64,000 nucleotides of DNA from Sclerodactyla briareus (GCA_026419785.1 JAODTK010005554.1:248001-312000), one strand, 5' to 3'; positions 11,096-23,539 are shown, numbered from the stretch's first letter. A program made the numbers and translations. The notes: generated by a model from the letters alone, not told the origin.

Positions 11096-11527
11096 TACCC
11101 GTCGACTGACGCCACCTTGATTTATGATACATATCAATTTGAAAAGATGCTAAGAAATCAGCGAATGAATCGTAATGCTTTGTGCAATAATCTGCCTAAA
11201 AGTATATTGATTTAACTCTTTTTTGGTTTCATTGCACCTGCGGGGAACAACATCGTTTCAAAAATCATCACTACGCGCGTAACAATTTTGCATACGCACA
11301 CAAACACAAATACATTGCGCACTCGAACGGAAGACTGACAAATTTAGTTTCAGCAAACAGTTTATCGGAAATAGGCTGTAACTTTTCACATTGACGTACA
11401 GACACTGACGCAAGGGATCAGTATAAAGGTAAAACATTCCTAATTCACATTAATCAGCTTTGAAATCATCGAGCGGCTGACAAAAAATTACAGCTGTTGA
11501 TATGCTCAAGTGCGCAGTCGACGGGTA
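11096..11527. mobile_element. candidate MITE with TA-flanked terminal inverted repeats
   Basis: CCCGTCGACTG at 11098-11108 is inverted exactly as CAGTCGACGGG at 11515-11525, and TA lies directly outside each end (11096-11097 and 11526-11527). The inverted similarity continues inward imperfectly (CGCC...CTTGA...CATATCAA against its complement). A short internal sequence without coding potential, TIRs and a TA duplication fit a non-autonomous Tc1/mariner-type element. This is an inference from structure only. Confidence 0.5.
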
Positions 11528-12129
11528 CCACATCATCTCTCATTGTGTTCATTTAGACAAATAGTGCCCTTAAAGCATCAAAAATGTTTCACGTTGCTCG
11601 CAATTATTCTTTTGTGATCTGATACCACATAGTAAGTTCAGACTCCAGAGCTCAACTTTTTCATTCCTGGCACAACAATTCCTGCCACACTATCCTTGCT
11701 CTAACGTCAGCTTTGTGAATAAACATGTCACTGTATGGACAGGTAACAAGTATTAGGTATTGACCATATGCACGTAGACTCAACCTATGTTTTACACTGA
11801 GTTCTAACTGGCTGCGGCATTTACAGCCGCCTGTCCCATTAGAGTGCATCGTAGCAACATTACACATAAATGAAAAGTGCGCGAAATCCACAAATCAGAA
11901 ACTCTTGTAGTGTGTGACGTCCGCAACTGAACCTACCTAAAATGTATACCAATTCCATTGAATGCCTAATCAGATGACTAAAAACCAAAATATTGCTTGA
12001 TTTGAGTTGGAAAAATCAGTTTGATGTGGATAACAGAACAAAATATCAGGATTTGGTGGGGATACACACATAGTGGAATAATTGTGATTTTTAGCTGGAT
12101 TGGGTACTATTGAGCTAACACAAGTGCCC

Positions 12130-13120
12130 CTATGAATGGGTTTCGCATGTTTGCCGCCTGCTCGCGCTAAGGTCTAGGGTAGGTGGCATAGCGCCTGGAC
12201 CCTGTTTAATGTAGTGTGTAAGTCCATGGGGGAACCCATGGTGCGCTTTCCCTATGAATCGAGTTCGCACATTGCCTAGTATAAGAGGCATCAAGGTATG
12301 CCCCTGATAAGTTGCCAGATCTGGCTTGGACTCGAGTAACTAACATAGGTTTCCAATGCATTGTATAGCCTAGAGCCCTATAGCAAAACTATAACGTTAC
12401 GAAGTGCCTTTGGCCTAGACTAACTGTCGTGTTACTGTGAACAATGACGACCGAAAATTGATTGCTGTTACTTGAATATGCTTTGGATCTTCTCGTCACC
12501 ACCAGATCATTTTTTGAGGATCAGCGAAGATTATAAGCTTCGCTCCAAGCCTTCTTGTTCTACTCTGTGAACTTGGGAAGTCCCTCTTTTTCCGGAGCCG
12601 GACTGAAAATTGACTTGCTTCTTCAAAGTTCAATACATGTTTTGATTTATATGTTGCCAATCGTTCATCGTCACATCATCAAGAGGGCGATTAAACAGGA
12701 TTTACATCACCATGAGGCCTTGTTGGATTATGAATATTATTATAGAACTTCACTAATGCCATTGGTTATCATTACGCTGTACGATTTTTACTAATGTTGA
12801 TCTTCTATCGACTATCAGTAAACTCATTCATTCCAAATCATTTGAGAAATATTGTTATTATTTGGCAGTACCATACAAAACACTTGTATATATCCCGGAG
12901 GGCATAAGTGTATCACAGCAACATAGTTACTATATAGAAATGTGCTCCCGAAATTGTCTCGAGGGTAAATTGTGATGGAATGTTCCTCTGTTGATTATGA
13001 CTGGATTCCTCGGGCAAGTGACAACTATTGTTTACCGTCGTAGGCCTACGTCATATATCATACACGTCAGGACCTCAATAAAGTTACTAACCCAATATAA
13101 GCTCATTACTGATCAAATAT
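12130..13120. other. no feature recognised
   Basis: This AT-rich intergenic stretch has no family match. The open frame at 12555-12794 has no recognisable domain. Confidence 0.4.
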
Positions 13121-13148
13121 TATTCAGCTCAAAACGCGTCGATGTATG

Positions 13149-13215
13149 ACTAAGTGTGTGTCTGCGTGTGTTTGTGTGTGTGTGTTGTGCGTTGTGCGTG
13201 TGTATGTGGATGTGC
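13149..13215. repeat. TG-rich microsatellite
   Basis: An imperfect (TG)n tract is interrupted by TC, TT and GC steps. Simple sequence of this kind makes spurious cysteine/valine-rich open frames on both strands. Confidence 0.8.
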
Positions 13216-14335
13216 ACCTTACACTCCTTGTCAGCACGATATCTGAGAACGCAAGCGTGTAATCAGCTATTTCGGCCTGTACTAGTCTATTCATCTTCAA
13301 GTGGTGTGCCTCCAGAACCTTCATATAATTATCACGGGGGTGAAATCGCCTGAATTCTCTAGATTACAGAGTTGTGTGCACTTCAGCGTTCAGTGGCAAT
13401 TCGACGGCCTTTGAAGGCGGTCAGGATGGGAATATATAAATTTAACGGCGGTACGATACACGTGAACTTTAGTTGAGCCCTTTAACTCCAATTCCAGAAG
13501 TCATATAGGGGGACACACTTATCAACATCCTGAAATGCATATTTCTTGAAATTGAATACCACGAAGGTATGATTTTCTTGCCAAATACTAACGTTAAAAT
13601 ATGCGAATCGAGCATCTTTCTCTTCGGGAATTGAGGCAATCTTACGGCAACCAGAAAATCAATTCCCTGATATGTTCTAAAGCCTCTCGTGAACTTCGAG
13701 TCAAATATTAACTGAATTCAAATAATCTAGACCTTCATTTCCAATTTTAAGCCATCTATTTTTCTTTTTCGAACGTAATGTGGTTCCTGCTTCCCCAAGC
13801 CTGCAGCTGCGTGCTACTTCTGTACAGTTTTATCTCGATCACATTTTGAAAAAATGAAATTTCCGGTATTTTATCGAGTTGTTAGGGGGCGCTGAAGATT
13901 CTATAAAACAATTATAAGAAAACTACAAGGGATCTTCCCCCAATATTATAGGATCAATCATCATCATCAATAATCAGTGATTTTGTGGTCATATTGGAAT
14001 ATCTTCCATTCAGTTGCTCGATTAAAATTAAAAACAACTACGCAGTCAACTGGATACCAAATTTTGTGCGATACTGATACATGACAGCCGGCCTTAAACC
14101 CGATCCGGTGTGCACTCCGGTCCCTTGGTCAACACTTCAAGTCAATTTTCAGTTATCTCTTTTATGTCTGCTGGGGGAGGATCCCTTCCTCCTGGTATGA
14201 TAACATCTTACTGCACGTAATCTTTAGAAGTTTTATATGTTAATTTCTGGTGAGTCTGCAGTCGAAGTTATCCGGAGATTCTGAGGTGGTCGATCTATGT
14301 TTTGGACCAGAGCCATGTAGGCTACAATGCTGCGT

Positions 14336-14438
14336 CGAGTCTCTCAATCGAGTCTGAGTCATCAGTAACCGCGAGTACGACTCCGAGTCAGGGCTCCGAG
14401 TCCGATCACAATTTCCGAGTCCGGGTCCGCTCGAGTCC
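14336..14438. repeat. degenerate GAGTCC hexamer array
   Basis: Repeated CGAGTC/GAGTCC/CCGAGT words run through the segment with scattered substitutions. Similar hexamer arrays with a different fourth base occur at 29341-29411 (GAGGCC) and 31495-31621 (GAGACC). Confidence 0.7.
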
Positions 14439-15061
14439 TCATGCAAATTGCCCTGTACTTTTTTTTTTTTTTTTACGAATTTAAGGCATAATTTAACAAC
14501 CGCTGTTATTGCTGCTATACACCAGGCAATGTTTTGATGCAGCGCTACGGCTTTAATATTACTGAAAAACATGAATTTCAATAGAGGACTGGGCTTCTCA
14601 TACTCATTACAGTTGCCGTTTATCAGAGGTCTAATGTTTTACTCTGATAGCCTAGATGCAAACGTCAATAATTAATATACTTTGAGTGCAACACAAATGG
14701 GAGTGTCTTGTAGGCCTGACTCCTGAGCTGTCAGGGCACATCCGATAAATAAAAATATTCTGAATTTGAAATTAAATTTGTAAAATCTGCGATTGCCATG
14801 CATTAATCTAGCATTGAAAGCATAAGAATGTGAAATTGCTCTCTTCCACATTCCTCTACTTGACCGTATCCCCAGGTAGCAACTGAACGATTTTATACTG
14901 GGGGTGCTGACTCTCCTGACAAAAGACACCTCACCTACCCCACACAAAACCCCACATTTTCGACTTTCAGTTTCATATTTTTTCTGTTTGTCAATTTTTT
15001 GCGACCCATGAAGCAAAAGCAAATAACCAGTGAACAGCGGCGTATAGGCCAGTTTTCTGGT

Positions 15062-15215
15062 GTAAGGGGAAAAGTTGTACTCAGCAAGGGCGGCGATCCT
15101 CGGTGGGGGGGGGTGACGGGGGGGAACGGCGTCCCCCCCCCCCAATATCTGGGTTGGGGGTACGCAATGCTTTTGTCCCCCCTCCCCCCATATTTGAGCC
15201 CGACTGCTCTTTCGC
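15062..15215. repeat. G/C-run palindromic element
   Basis: G runs (TCGGTGGGGGGGGGTGACGGGGGGG) face C runs (GTCCCCCCCCCC, TCCCCCCTCCCCCC), giving a self-complementary structure. The same layout recurs at 18490-18600, 19640-19745, 21545-21635, 23395-23480, 53730-53800 and 57560-57650. It is probably a degraded non-autonomous DNA element family. Confidence 0.5.
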
Positions 15216-15679
15216 TGAACACTGTATCCGACATATCCATCAGCACCATTTGTAAACAATGCATGATGACCTTAATGACGGTTTATGTGACTGCTGCTGC
15301 TCATTTTCGAATTTTTTGCGCGCTGCGCGCGGAGATTTCATGTACCGGTAGTGTTCTTACATATGCTGTGCGCTTCTGCAGACATATGAATTTCCTTAAC
15401 AAAAAATGCTGAAATTTACCTGGGTTGTTCTCACTTATCAATGAAAAAGGGGTTCCCCTCCAATCCCTACGGTTCAAAGACTCTTCACCAGCTCAAGGTG
15501 TTGTCTCTCCTTCATTGGACGTTGTCAACAAACGCCTATCTTGATGTGAAGGGTGTTAGACACGGGGGTAGGGCTTCCCCTGTGAATTTTTTATTTATTT
15601 ATTGTCCGACCACTTGTTGAAATTGAGTGCACTACGCTGTGCACATACTATCACTATGAGGGCTTACGGTGCGGCTCGA

Positions 15680-16330
15680 AAATGCAACTCAAGAACGCCA
15701 CAAATTATGTGTCAGAAAGACATATTCAAAATTCAGTGAAGAAGGCTGTCCAAAAGTGAAGTCCCATTTGCCTGAATGTTTGATGGAATGCCCAAAAGTG
15801 TAACTCTGTTGTCTTTGAGGGGAAAAATGTTGGGGCGATGAGGTTAAGTCTACCACCTGGCGGGACACTAATGATTGTTTTGGGCAAAATAATGATCTAT
15901 CTGCAATCTGCAATTTTAAAATACGAGTATTCGGCATCACTTTTATGGGTGGCGAAATGGGTGCGACCCTTTTTTGAAAGTTGGTTGCGTGGCACGGGCA
16001 CACGGGTGCGGGTGGAAACCCCATAAAAGAGTCATCGATCGAATATTCGGCGCCAGGAACCGCCACATTTCGTGAAAGACTGAATGGAAATTTTTGGTGA
16101 AGACACGTTATACCCAAAAGATTGCTGTCTTTTTCGATGAAATGTCCGAGAGTGTAACATTTTCGCGAGCGCCTTGCGCGCAGTTGCGGTTTTTTTTCTG
16201 TGTTATACTCATTCGATTCCGCCACAGTCTGGCTTGGCTTACAAGTGAAATTGTCCCTCCCAATGCTCCTGTGGGTCCGCGAGAGATAAAAACGGGGGCC
16301 GTAATCTCTAAGTAAAAAGCTCAGGCCTGC
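15680..16330. repeat. imperfect two-copy repeat, no gene
   Basis: The segment around 15781 (GATGGAATGCCCAAAAGTGTAAC) returns at about 16135 (GATGAAATGTCCGAGAGTGTAAC), with flanking blocks also shared, giving a period of about 354 bases. The 250-residue open frame on the minus strand across it has no recognisable domain and is read as a chance opening in repeat DNA. Confidence 0.5.
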
Positions 16331-16639
16331 CATATCGTAAGAGTGATAGGTCACAGAGTGGTCATCTGCAATTCGATCGTTGGTCAAATTGGATCCGGCA
16401 AAATCTCGCGCTTCGCGCGAACGGTCGTGGGGTGTTGGCATTTTCCATTTCGATTGATCGTTCAGGACTGAAACCGCACTTGAGAGTTAATTTCAGAAAT
16501 GTCACAGCACCCACGCAAAACCTTTGAAATGAGCCTTATCCCGCGATACGTTTTGGAGAAATTCCCTGAAAAGAAAAAAAAAAAAATTGTTATCAAATGT
16601 TAGGAATGCGTGACTGTCCATGAGGCATGGGAAGTGCCG

Positions 16640-16920
16640 TTCCTGCAATCTAGGGGGTCTGCAAAACGAAAAAAATTTCTCGGCGATAGCGCCAACTGTG
16701 GTGGGCGCTCCGCGTAGATGTATTCATCTTGTCCGTCCCCCCCCCCCAACCGCCACAAAACACGCCCTTGTAAATCAGGGTCACCATTAGGACCGCCGTC
16801 AGTGCGGTATAAGGGGAGGGAGTTCCATCATCCCCTTTGTTGAAGATTGGAGGGGGGGGGGAATATGAGGGTAGCATCATTTGAGCGGAGCGCCACCATG
16901 GGTTGGCGCGTAAACACAAA
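16640..16920. repeat. G/C-run element with GCGCC arms
   Basis: GGTGGGCGCTCCGC near 16699 and GCGGAGCGCCACCATGGGTTGGCGCG near 16885-16911 are inverted relatives enclosing C and G runs (16737-16748 and 16852-16861). Related words occur at 17558, 18712, 53328 and 54603. It fits the ends of a short non-autonomous element. Confidence 0.5.
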
Positions 16921-16934
16921 GGAAAATTTTATAG

Positions 16935-17490
16935 CTTTAAAGAACCCCCAGATTGCAGAAAACGGCCTCTGAGGTCATAGGGTAGTAAGCAACATCCCAA
17001 AAGTCAATAAATTCCCGTATTTTTTATTTCAAGAAACATTCTTGAACTGATCAATGTTTATTCGTCGGGTTTGACGCGTAGGGTTACAAGGAAAAGTGTT
17101 TGAAGGACCGATATGGCAGTAAGCAATGTCCATAAAATTGGCAATTAATTCAAGAATTCATATTTCTAGAAACGGTTCTCGACGGAACGACATCGATGTG
17201 CCCAAATTTCCCTTACAATGGGGCCAGCCGCACATCAGTGGAGAGTAGGACAAGGGAAATTTTCGATTTTGCAGACCCTCAGATTGCAGGAAAGCAATTC
17301 CCGCGCTGTATGGCATTAAGCAACGTCTCTAAAATTGGCATAATTTTCAGGGAATTGTACTTCAAGAAACATTCTTGAAAAGAACTATTTGATGTTTATT
17401 CCTCCACAATTGGGCCAGCATTAATGGTCTCGTATAGGTACACGGAAATTTTTAACCTTACGAATCCCCCAGAATGCCGGAAACGGTACT
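16935..17490. repeat. degenerate tandem array (D), three or more units
   Basis: The block order CCCCCAGATTGCAG, cggCAGTAAGCAA(C/T)GTCC, AAAATTGGCA, TTTC(A/T)AGAAAC, (C/T)TTGAA and GATGTTTATTC is repeated, with gaps, from about 16945, 17110, 17275 and 17465. Units are roughly 170-190 bases and diverged. There is no coding signature. Confidence 0.55.
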
Positions 17491-17519
17491 TCCATCATGG
17501 GCGTCAATCATATCGAAAC

Positions 17520-17600
17520 GTTCGGGGGGGGGGGGCGAGGCGAACTGCGATACACTATCTAAGCGGAGCGCCACCATTAGTGGCGGGCGTTATCGTGGCA
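17520..17600. repeat. G-run element end
   Basis: A 13-base G run (about 17523-17535) is followed by TAAGCGGAGCGCCACCATTAGTGGCGGGCG, the same GCGCCACCAT word seen in the 16640-16920 element. Confidence 0.5.
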
Positions 17601-18159
17601 AGGAAAATTGGCTTGTTATACCTCCCAGATCGCCGGGACATGACCACGTGCGCGTGCCTATGCAAAACATCTCAATGTGCAATTTTAGTGAAAGGAGAAT
17701 GTTGAAGAGGTGCCACGCTTACAGCCTCTTTATATGTCAGCAAGTGACTACAAACCAGAAAAGACAATACCAAGAACCCACTGCAGGTTCACAATTTTGG
17801 GTACCTTGGAAACAGATCATTTGAGGGAATTTTGATGAAATGGGTCACTCAGATGCCAGCAAAGAAAACGGTCGGTACTTTCGGTACCAAGAAAGGTGAA
17901 TCCAGCGGCGTAGTAGATAGGATTCTTGTCCAGTGGGGGCCGCTGGAGGCGGATTTCCTCCTCCCCTCGCGAATTGTGGCATTTTCCGGGGCATAGAGCA
18001 ATTGGTGCAATTATTAGCAATCCAAAACAATCACTTCATTCCACATGTCTTATATATACGACTTGCTGCTCTGAATCTTAATTTGTGCTTCTGGCCGAAT
18101 CGAATTCGGGGGCACTAAGATTGGAAGCTTTTAACATCTCACTTTTCAGAGGACGCCGA

Positions 18160-18290
18160 ATGCCCCCCCCCCCTCCTCTTCTAGAGAATGCTTGCATTTC
18201 ATGGTGGCCTCAGATGCAGTCTGATGCATTTGACACTCTCTAAAACACTCACTTTGTTCCAGAGAAACATTTTCGGAAAAATCTAAATAT
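18160..18290 (+). repeat. solo monomer of the 230-base array (C)
   Basis: The blocks GCATTTCATGGTGGCCTCAGATGCA, GATGCATTTGACACT and AAAACACTCACTTTGTTCCAGAGAAACATTTT match the repeat unit of the array at 55310-56790. This is a single dispersed copy about 37 kb away. Confidence 0.6.
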
Positions 18291-18489
18291 TCGAGACCAT
18301 AAATGCAACACACAAGAAACATGCGCGCTGAGCGCGGGAAATTTTCCACTGAAACTCGCGGATTCGATGGGAAAATTGGGCTTTTTAGGACCTGAATTGG
18401 CCATCATCTGCTATTGCCTAAATGCCTCCAATTCCCCACGCCTAAATGAGATATCCAAAACCTAGAGGCAATTCATGCGATTTCATGTC

Positions 18490-18605
18490 CCTCATACCCA
18501 ACACGCGGGTGGGGGGTTACATTTGATATTGTGTCCCCCGCACCCATCGAAATGTGGGGGGGTGACGTTTCCCCCTGTCCCTTCCAGGATTGACGCCCGA
18601 TTCTT
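18490..18605. repeat. G/C-run palindromic element
   Basis: GGGTGGGGGGTTACATTTGATATTGTGTCCCCCGCACCC and the following GTGGGGGGGTGACGTTTCCCCCTGTCCC share order and wording with 19640-19745 (GGGGGATATTTGATATTATGTTCCCCCC then GGGGTGACATTCCCCCC). These are two copies of one small element. Confidence 0.6.
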
Positions 18606-19494
18606 CCATTTCTATGCCTCAGCCAGCATCCCCCAAATTGAGTGGACAATAAATTTCTGAAATTATATCTCAAGAAACTCTGAAAGACTGATTACGTTAT
18701 TCATTCATTCGGCGCCACCATCAGTTGAACCGTACCGTACAAAAATGTTTTACATACCCCCTCCCCCACCCCGATTGCAGGGAGCGGCACTTCCCGCCGA
18801 CTATGTCAGTATGCAATCATTGAAAATGACCGTAATTTCCGAAACCTGATCGATGTTAATCCTACAATTTCTTCGACGTGGCTCCATTCCTCCATAGCTA
18901 TGTCCTTAGAATATTCCATCGAGACCCTTCCAATTGGGTTGGATGCTGCCGCAATTGAAATTTGCTTGAACATCCTGTCATGGACATGTTCATTTTTTCG
19001 GTCATGATTTTTGATTGAAAGGAATTGAGCCAGTCAGCAGACAATTTGGTCATTTTTCATGATAATTTCCGCCCAAATTTTTTCCGTCCAATTTTCTCAT
19101 GTCTCGAGAATTGTTTCGCCCCTCTGCCGCGCCTGTTTTTCCATACTCAATCACGCAAACCGCCATACTAATGTGCCGATCCCCTGCCCTGTTGTTCTTT
19201 GTTGCATATAGATTTCATCTTCTATCAAGAACAGCACGTCAGGCCGGGAATGCCAATCCTGAACAATAAGGATCAAAGTAGACTGACTGTGTGCGGTGTT
19301 AAAAATGGCAGTTTGGATTCCGGCCATTGTTGAGGGGGGTGCACAGAATCACGTCCTAAACCAATTCTCCTCGTGGCCTACCTATATGTACACCCACTGG
19401 AAAGACACTAATGGACAAAATCATATTTGCCAGAAGTCTGACAAGTTTACACTTGGCCCACTTTCTGTATTATACATGTAAGCGGAACACGGGA

Positions 19495-19760
19495 TCCAGC
19501 GCGCGCAGCGCGATTTTTTTTTTTTTTTTGGGGGGGGGGAGCATTTCGGCCTCCTCAAACAAAAATTTAAATAATCCAATAGAATATTGAGTTAGGCATT
19601 GTTGTTTTGCCGGACTTTTACATATGAACTATCGGACTATAGGCCAAAAATTGGGGTGGGGGATATTTGATATTATGTTCCCCCCACAAAAATATTGGGG
19701 TGACATTCCCCCCTCTTCCCCCCTCCCTCCCTCCCCCGTGATCGCCGCCCATGGACTAAT
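19495..19760. repeat. G/C-run element with GCGCGCAGCGCG and T/G runs
   Basis: GCGCGCAGCGCG (about 19500-19512) is followed by T and G runs. A second copy of the 18490-18605 element then lies at 19640-19745. Confidence 0.55.
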
Positions 19761-20359
19761 GAGCTATTTTTTTAAGGATAAAATATAATTGAAAATTTAC
19801 TGAAAATTACAGCTGATCTGAAACCGGGATACCAACTTTGCGTGAAGTATTGTTCCTGACGGCCTTTAAGCTCAAATCGACTCGTGCTGGACACAATGAA
19901 CCTGAAATCGGTAGTGGGTTGAAACCACCCCTTCCCTCCCTGTGAATCATTATTTTAATTCACACACATTATCATTCACTGACTCACTATCTATTATCCA
20001 GCCACAGATAAATGAGCTGAGCGGCTAACGATCAGACATATCGCAGCGAAGTGTTACTGAAATTTCGCGGGGGGGGGGGGGGAGGGAGAATCAATTGCAC
20101 CCCCAATGAATCACAGAGAATCACACTGCCATCTCCTAACATACATTGCACTGGCACAGGTGAAATGAAGCTAGGCTATAATCTTCCTCAAAATTTGAGT
20201 ACTTCCGTTTTTACTCTTCGTGTGGTAATCATTCATTATAAACGGGATAATGTGCTACATTTCGTGGTATGTACATTTATTTTATTCGTTTCACAATTTC
20301 ATGGTCATCTATATTCATCCATGTGATTTATATTGCGATGGCATACCTCACCGTAACAG

Positions 20360-20950
20360 TCATCACGGCAAATACATCCAATTAAGGATAGGACGATCAA
20401 TTACCTGCGCATGGGCGTGTGATGGAGGTCCAGTTTTAACATCGTCCAAACACATCTCGTCTCGTCTCCACCCCCGATATAACGTTACGTCCAGTTTAAT
20501 GAGAGTTCCGTTACCGCCCGTACACTGCCCGTATAAGACGCTATAATGTCATAATTATAACGGAGCGAAGAGCAATTACGAACAACGACCAAGCCGCGAA
20601 CATAACTACATGCACGCATGGGCGGACGGCCCGCGACTTAGGCTGTGGACTTACTTTCTTGTCTCCCGTTTGTTTCAAAAATTAAATCAGGAGGCAGTGC
20701 AGCGACCATGGCAACCGGCCCAGCTGGCTCGCGCTCACGGAAAAATCGAATCGGATAGGGTAGTTTAGGACGTCAGGATAAATGACATTTATTGGCTGTT
20801 GGGTACTGAGTTACTGAGCTCAGCCTCTACAGTTGGTCGCCTCAACTTATACAATTATTTCGTTGTAATGAAGTGGCTAATTTGTCTTAATTATGAATGA
20901 ATATCATTGTCAAATAATTATTGGGACTGACAAAACGGGGAAGGGGGTTG
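20360..20950 (+). repeat. tandem segmental duplication, copy 1
   Basis: From GGCAAATACATCCAATTAAGGATAGGACGATCA to TTATTGGGACTGACAAAAC this segment is collinear with copy 2 at 20978-21545. Landmarks include GCCCGTACACTGCC, AATTATAACG, GACCAAGCC, ACCATGGCAACCGGCC, AAAAATCGAATCGGATAGGGTA, TTTATTGGCTGTTGG and AGTTGGTCGCC. The copies differ mostly by one-base insertions and deletions. No protein was recognised. Confidence 0.8.
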
Positions 20951-20977
20951 GTGACCTCCCCGACAGTCCCGTCACAG

Positions 20978-21545
20978 GCAAATATCCAATTAAGTGATAG
21001 GACGATCAGTTATCATTCGCATGGGCGTTGTGATGGAGCTCCATTCTTAAAGCGTCCCAACACATTTCGTCTCGTCCTACGAGCCCGATCTAAATGTTTC
21101 GGCCAGTTTGAATGAGTTCCGTTTACACTTTGCCCGTACACTGCCGTATAAGACCTATAATGTCCATAATTATAACGAGCAAGAGCAATTATAACACGAC
21201 CAAGCCAGCACATAACTAATGCACGCGTGGGCCGGACGGCCGGCAACTTACGGTGACTTACATTTCTGTCGCGTTTGTTCAAAATTATCAGGAGGCAAGT
21301 CATCGGAACCATGGCAACCGGCCAGTGGCTCGCGCTCAGGGAAAAATCGAATCGGATAGGGTATTTTTAGGACTGGTCAGGTAAATAACAGTTTATTGGC
21401 TGTTGGCTAATCTTAGTTACTGAGTCTCAGCCTCTTCAGTTGGTCGCCCAACTTATACAAATATTTAGTTGTAATAAAAGTGGAGAATTAGTCTAAGCAT
21501 ATGAATATCATTGTCAAAAATAATTTATTGGGACTGGCCAAAACT
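20978..21545 (+). repeat. tandem segmental duplication, copy 2
   Basis: Collinear partner of 20360-20950, starting GGCAAATATCCAATTAAGTGATAGGACGATCA and ending TTATTGGGACTGGCCAAAAC. Shared words run the whole length with scattered small gaps in both copies. Confidence 0.8.
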
Positions 21546-21780
21546 GGGAGTGGGGGGGTTTGTACGGGCCACCCCCTCCTCACAAGTGGGGGGGGATACA
21601 TCCCCCCGCACCCCCCCCCCCCCCCCCTCGATTTACGCCCGTTTCTACTAGATCATCATTGTTGACAGCCGGCCGTACCATAACCACTGGTAAGTTATCG
21701 AGACCGTGGCTTTCGTCAGTGGCGTAGCCAGTAGGTAGGGGGGGGGAGGGGGAGGAAGTCCCTCCCCCCTCTTGCAACTG
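21545..21780. repeat. G/C-run elements with CAGTGGCGTAGCCAG end
   Basis: A long G...C palindromic block (21549-21628, including a C run of about 17) is followed by TCAGTGGCGTAGCCAGTAGG (about 21717) and another G-run/C-run pair. CAGTGGCGTAGCCAGG-type ends are common on invertebrate DNA transposons; the superfamily is not assigned. Confidence 0.5.
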
Positions 21781-22311
21781 TCAAATCGGGCATCGAAGGC
21801 TGAAATACGGGAAATGAAGAGGATGATCGAGGCAATAAAACGAGAAAAAATAATGACTAACATACTTGAAAAAACAAAATAAAAAGGCAGGGAAGTTGGA
21901 ATGACTTAATAATTGGCGAGAATAATTTGCCAAATGGCATTGAGGGTAAATTAGTACGACTGCACATGAGTACCTACGACGAACTCGCTCTTCCCAACTC
22001 TTTTAGTTTAACCTCTAAAGTTGCCAGTGAGTCGATCCTGATCATCCCGTCGTAACTTGGTATAAGTAGCAATTTCTGCCTCGTAAACTCTTGGAACACT
22101 TTCGAGAAAGGAAGCCGGTGTCTCGATCCACGCTCAAATATTAATTTCCATCATGGTCAATTGCCTCCAAGTAGGGTGCATAGAACTCCAAGCAGTCTTC
22201 GTGATAACATCAGGAGGGAACCAGCCGCACTAGCACATTTGCTACGGTGGCTGTACGGTCGAAATTTCTAAGGGCCGATCGCGTTGGCGTAGAACCGAAT
22301 TTTTGAGTTGG

Positions 22312-22390
22312 GGGAGGGGGAATCAAACTTTATTTCTCGCATGGCAGTCTAGAGCTCTACGACTGAGCTATCCTATCTACATCCAATAAG
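22312..22390 (-). mobile_element. tRNA-like sequence (SINE head or tRNA relic)
   Basis: The reverse complement reads GATAGGATAGCTCAGTCGTAGAGCTC (A-box-like TAGCTCAGTCG) and, about 30 bases on, AAAGTTTGATTCCC (B-box-like). The spacing is tRNA-like, but a full paired acceptor stem is not apparent, so a SINE head or relic is preferred to a functional tRNA gene. Confidence 0.45.
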
Positions 22391-23394
22391 GATTAAAGAA
22401 ACATTTTGACCTATCTTGTACTTATTTCTAGAGAAAATTGTTTGGTTCATGTCAATCATAAAATATATTTATATACTGCTACCTGTACAGATCCCAGTTT
22501 TAATGTAAGACCGACAATTTTCTGTTACGTCTCTGCAGCTTGCAGACAGAAATTTATAATAACAAAAACAGTGAAAAATGAAATGAGGAGAGCGTATAAT
22601 CCCTGCGAGCTTGCGGAGTCTCCCTTTCATTAAAAGAACCATTATTTCTGACACGTATTATAATAAAATGAACAATGTATAGTCCACACCCCTCCCCGAC
22701 ACCCTCCCAAAAAAAATCATCTGTTCATTCATAACCTACAGACACCTAATCTTCCATAAACATCTGTACAGTATTTGAATTTTTTGAGCTTTTCAAATAC
22801 GTGGGCCCATTGCAAGAGGAAGAACAATAACTCTAACATTCCCTTTGAAACTTCTATATTTTTACACTGACAGCTCTCTTAAAACAGAATTTTACCGATA
22901 GGCTTACGGACAAATGAAAGCACTAGTACGCCTTCTACCAAACCAGAAAGTGCAGGGAAAAAATCCACGTCCTAGGCAGAATTGCCACTGTCGTCAGGCT
23001 AGGAATTCCATGCCAATTATCTTCTGTTGAATAAGTCCAATATACTTTTCATTCGAGTTGGAATCTTTAATACAGTTTGAATCTTTATCTTGTGAACTGC
23101 AACCTGACCAGTGCAGTGCTGTGCATGCGGTGCGACTGCTACATACACAACCATTGTACCGGGCTTTTGTGGCATACAGTACATACACGTGAAGCTTTAT
23201 ATCGCTTGTTCCGGCACTCGCACACCCCACTAGGCCTGAACGATCAAATTCGCGTTGGTACTGCGATTATAATTCCTGAGTTTCTTGATCGTGCCCCGTT
23301 GAATGAAGGTGGAGGATAACAGAAATTGAGTCTGAATTATAGCCTCCAATAATTTCTAATAATTTTGTGAATAAAAAAAGAGGGGTTTTCTGCT

Positions 23395-23485
23395 TGGGAA
23401 GGGGGTGGGGGGAGCGAATATGAATTTCCGCCCCCCCACGATTTTGAATGGGGGCTGGCGCCCCAGCCCCGCGTTCCTACCCCTT
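23395..23485. repeat. G/C-run palindromic element
   Basis: GGGAAGGGGGTGGGGGGAGCG faces CCGCCCCCCCACGATTTTGAATGGGGGCTGGCGCCCCAGCCCC. The sequence CTGGCGCCCC...CAGCCCC and GCGTTCCT also appear at 57610-57660, marking a shared family. Confidence 0.55.
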
Positions 23486-23539
23486 GGTTATCATCGTATT
23501 TCCAAGGCCGCCGTAGTAGTTCCACAGTCACCGCAGCTT

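Noticed and set aside
13124-13353. Cysteine/valine-rich and threonine/histidine-rich frames
   Set aside because: They are translations of a TG microsatellite.
14672-15412. Overlapping frames of 109-195 residues on both strands with proline/glycine-rich parts
   Set aside because: Their composition comes from the G/C-run palindrome at 15062-15215.
15689-16441. 250-residue minus-strand open frame, the longest in the window
   Set aside because: It lies over a two-copy repeat, has no recognisable domain, and shows mixed composition typical of chance openings in low-stop DNA.
22312-22390. Functional tRNA gene
   Set aside because: A- and B-box words are present but a paired acceptor stem and anticodon arm could not be drawn; kept as a tRNA-like relic.
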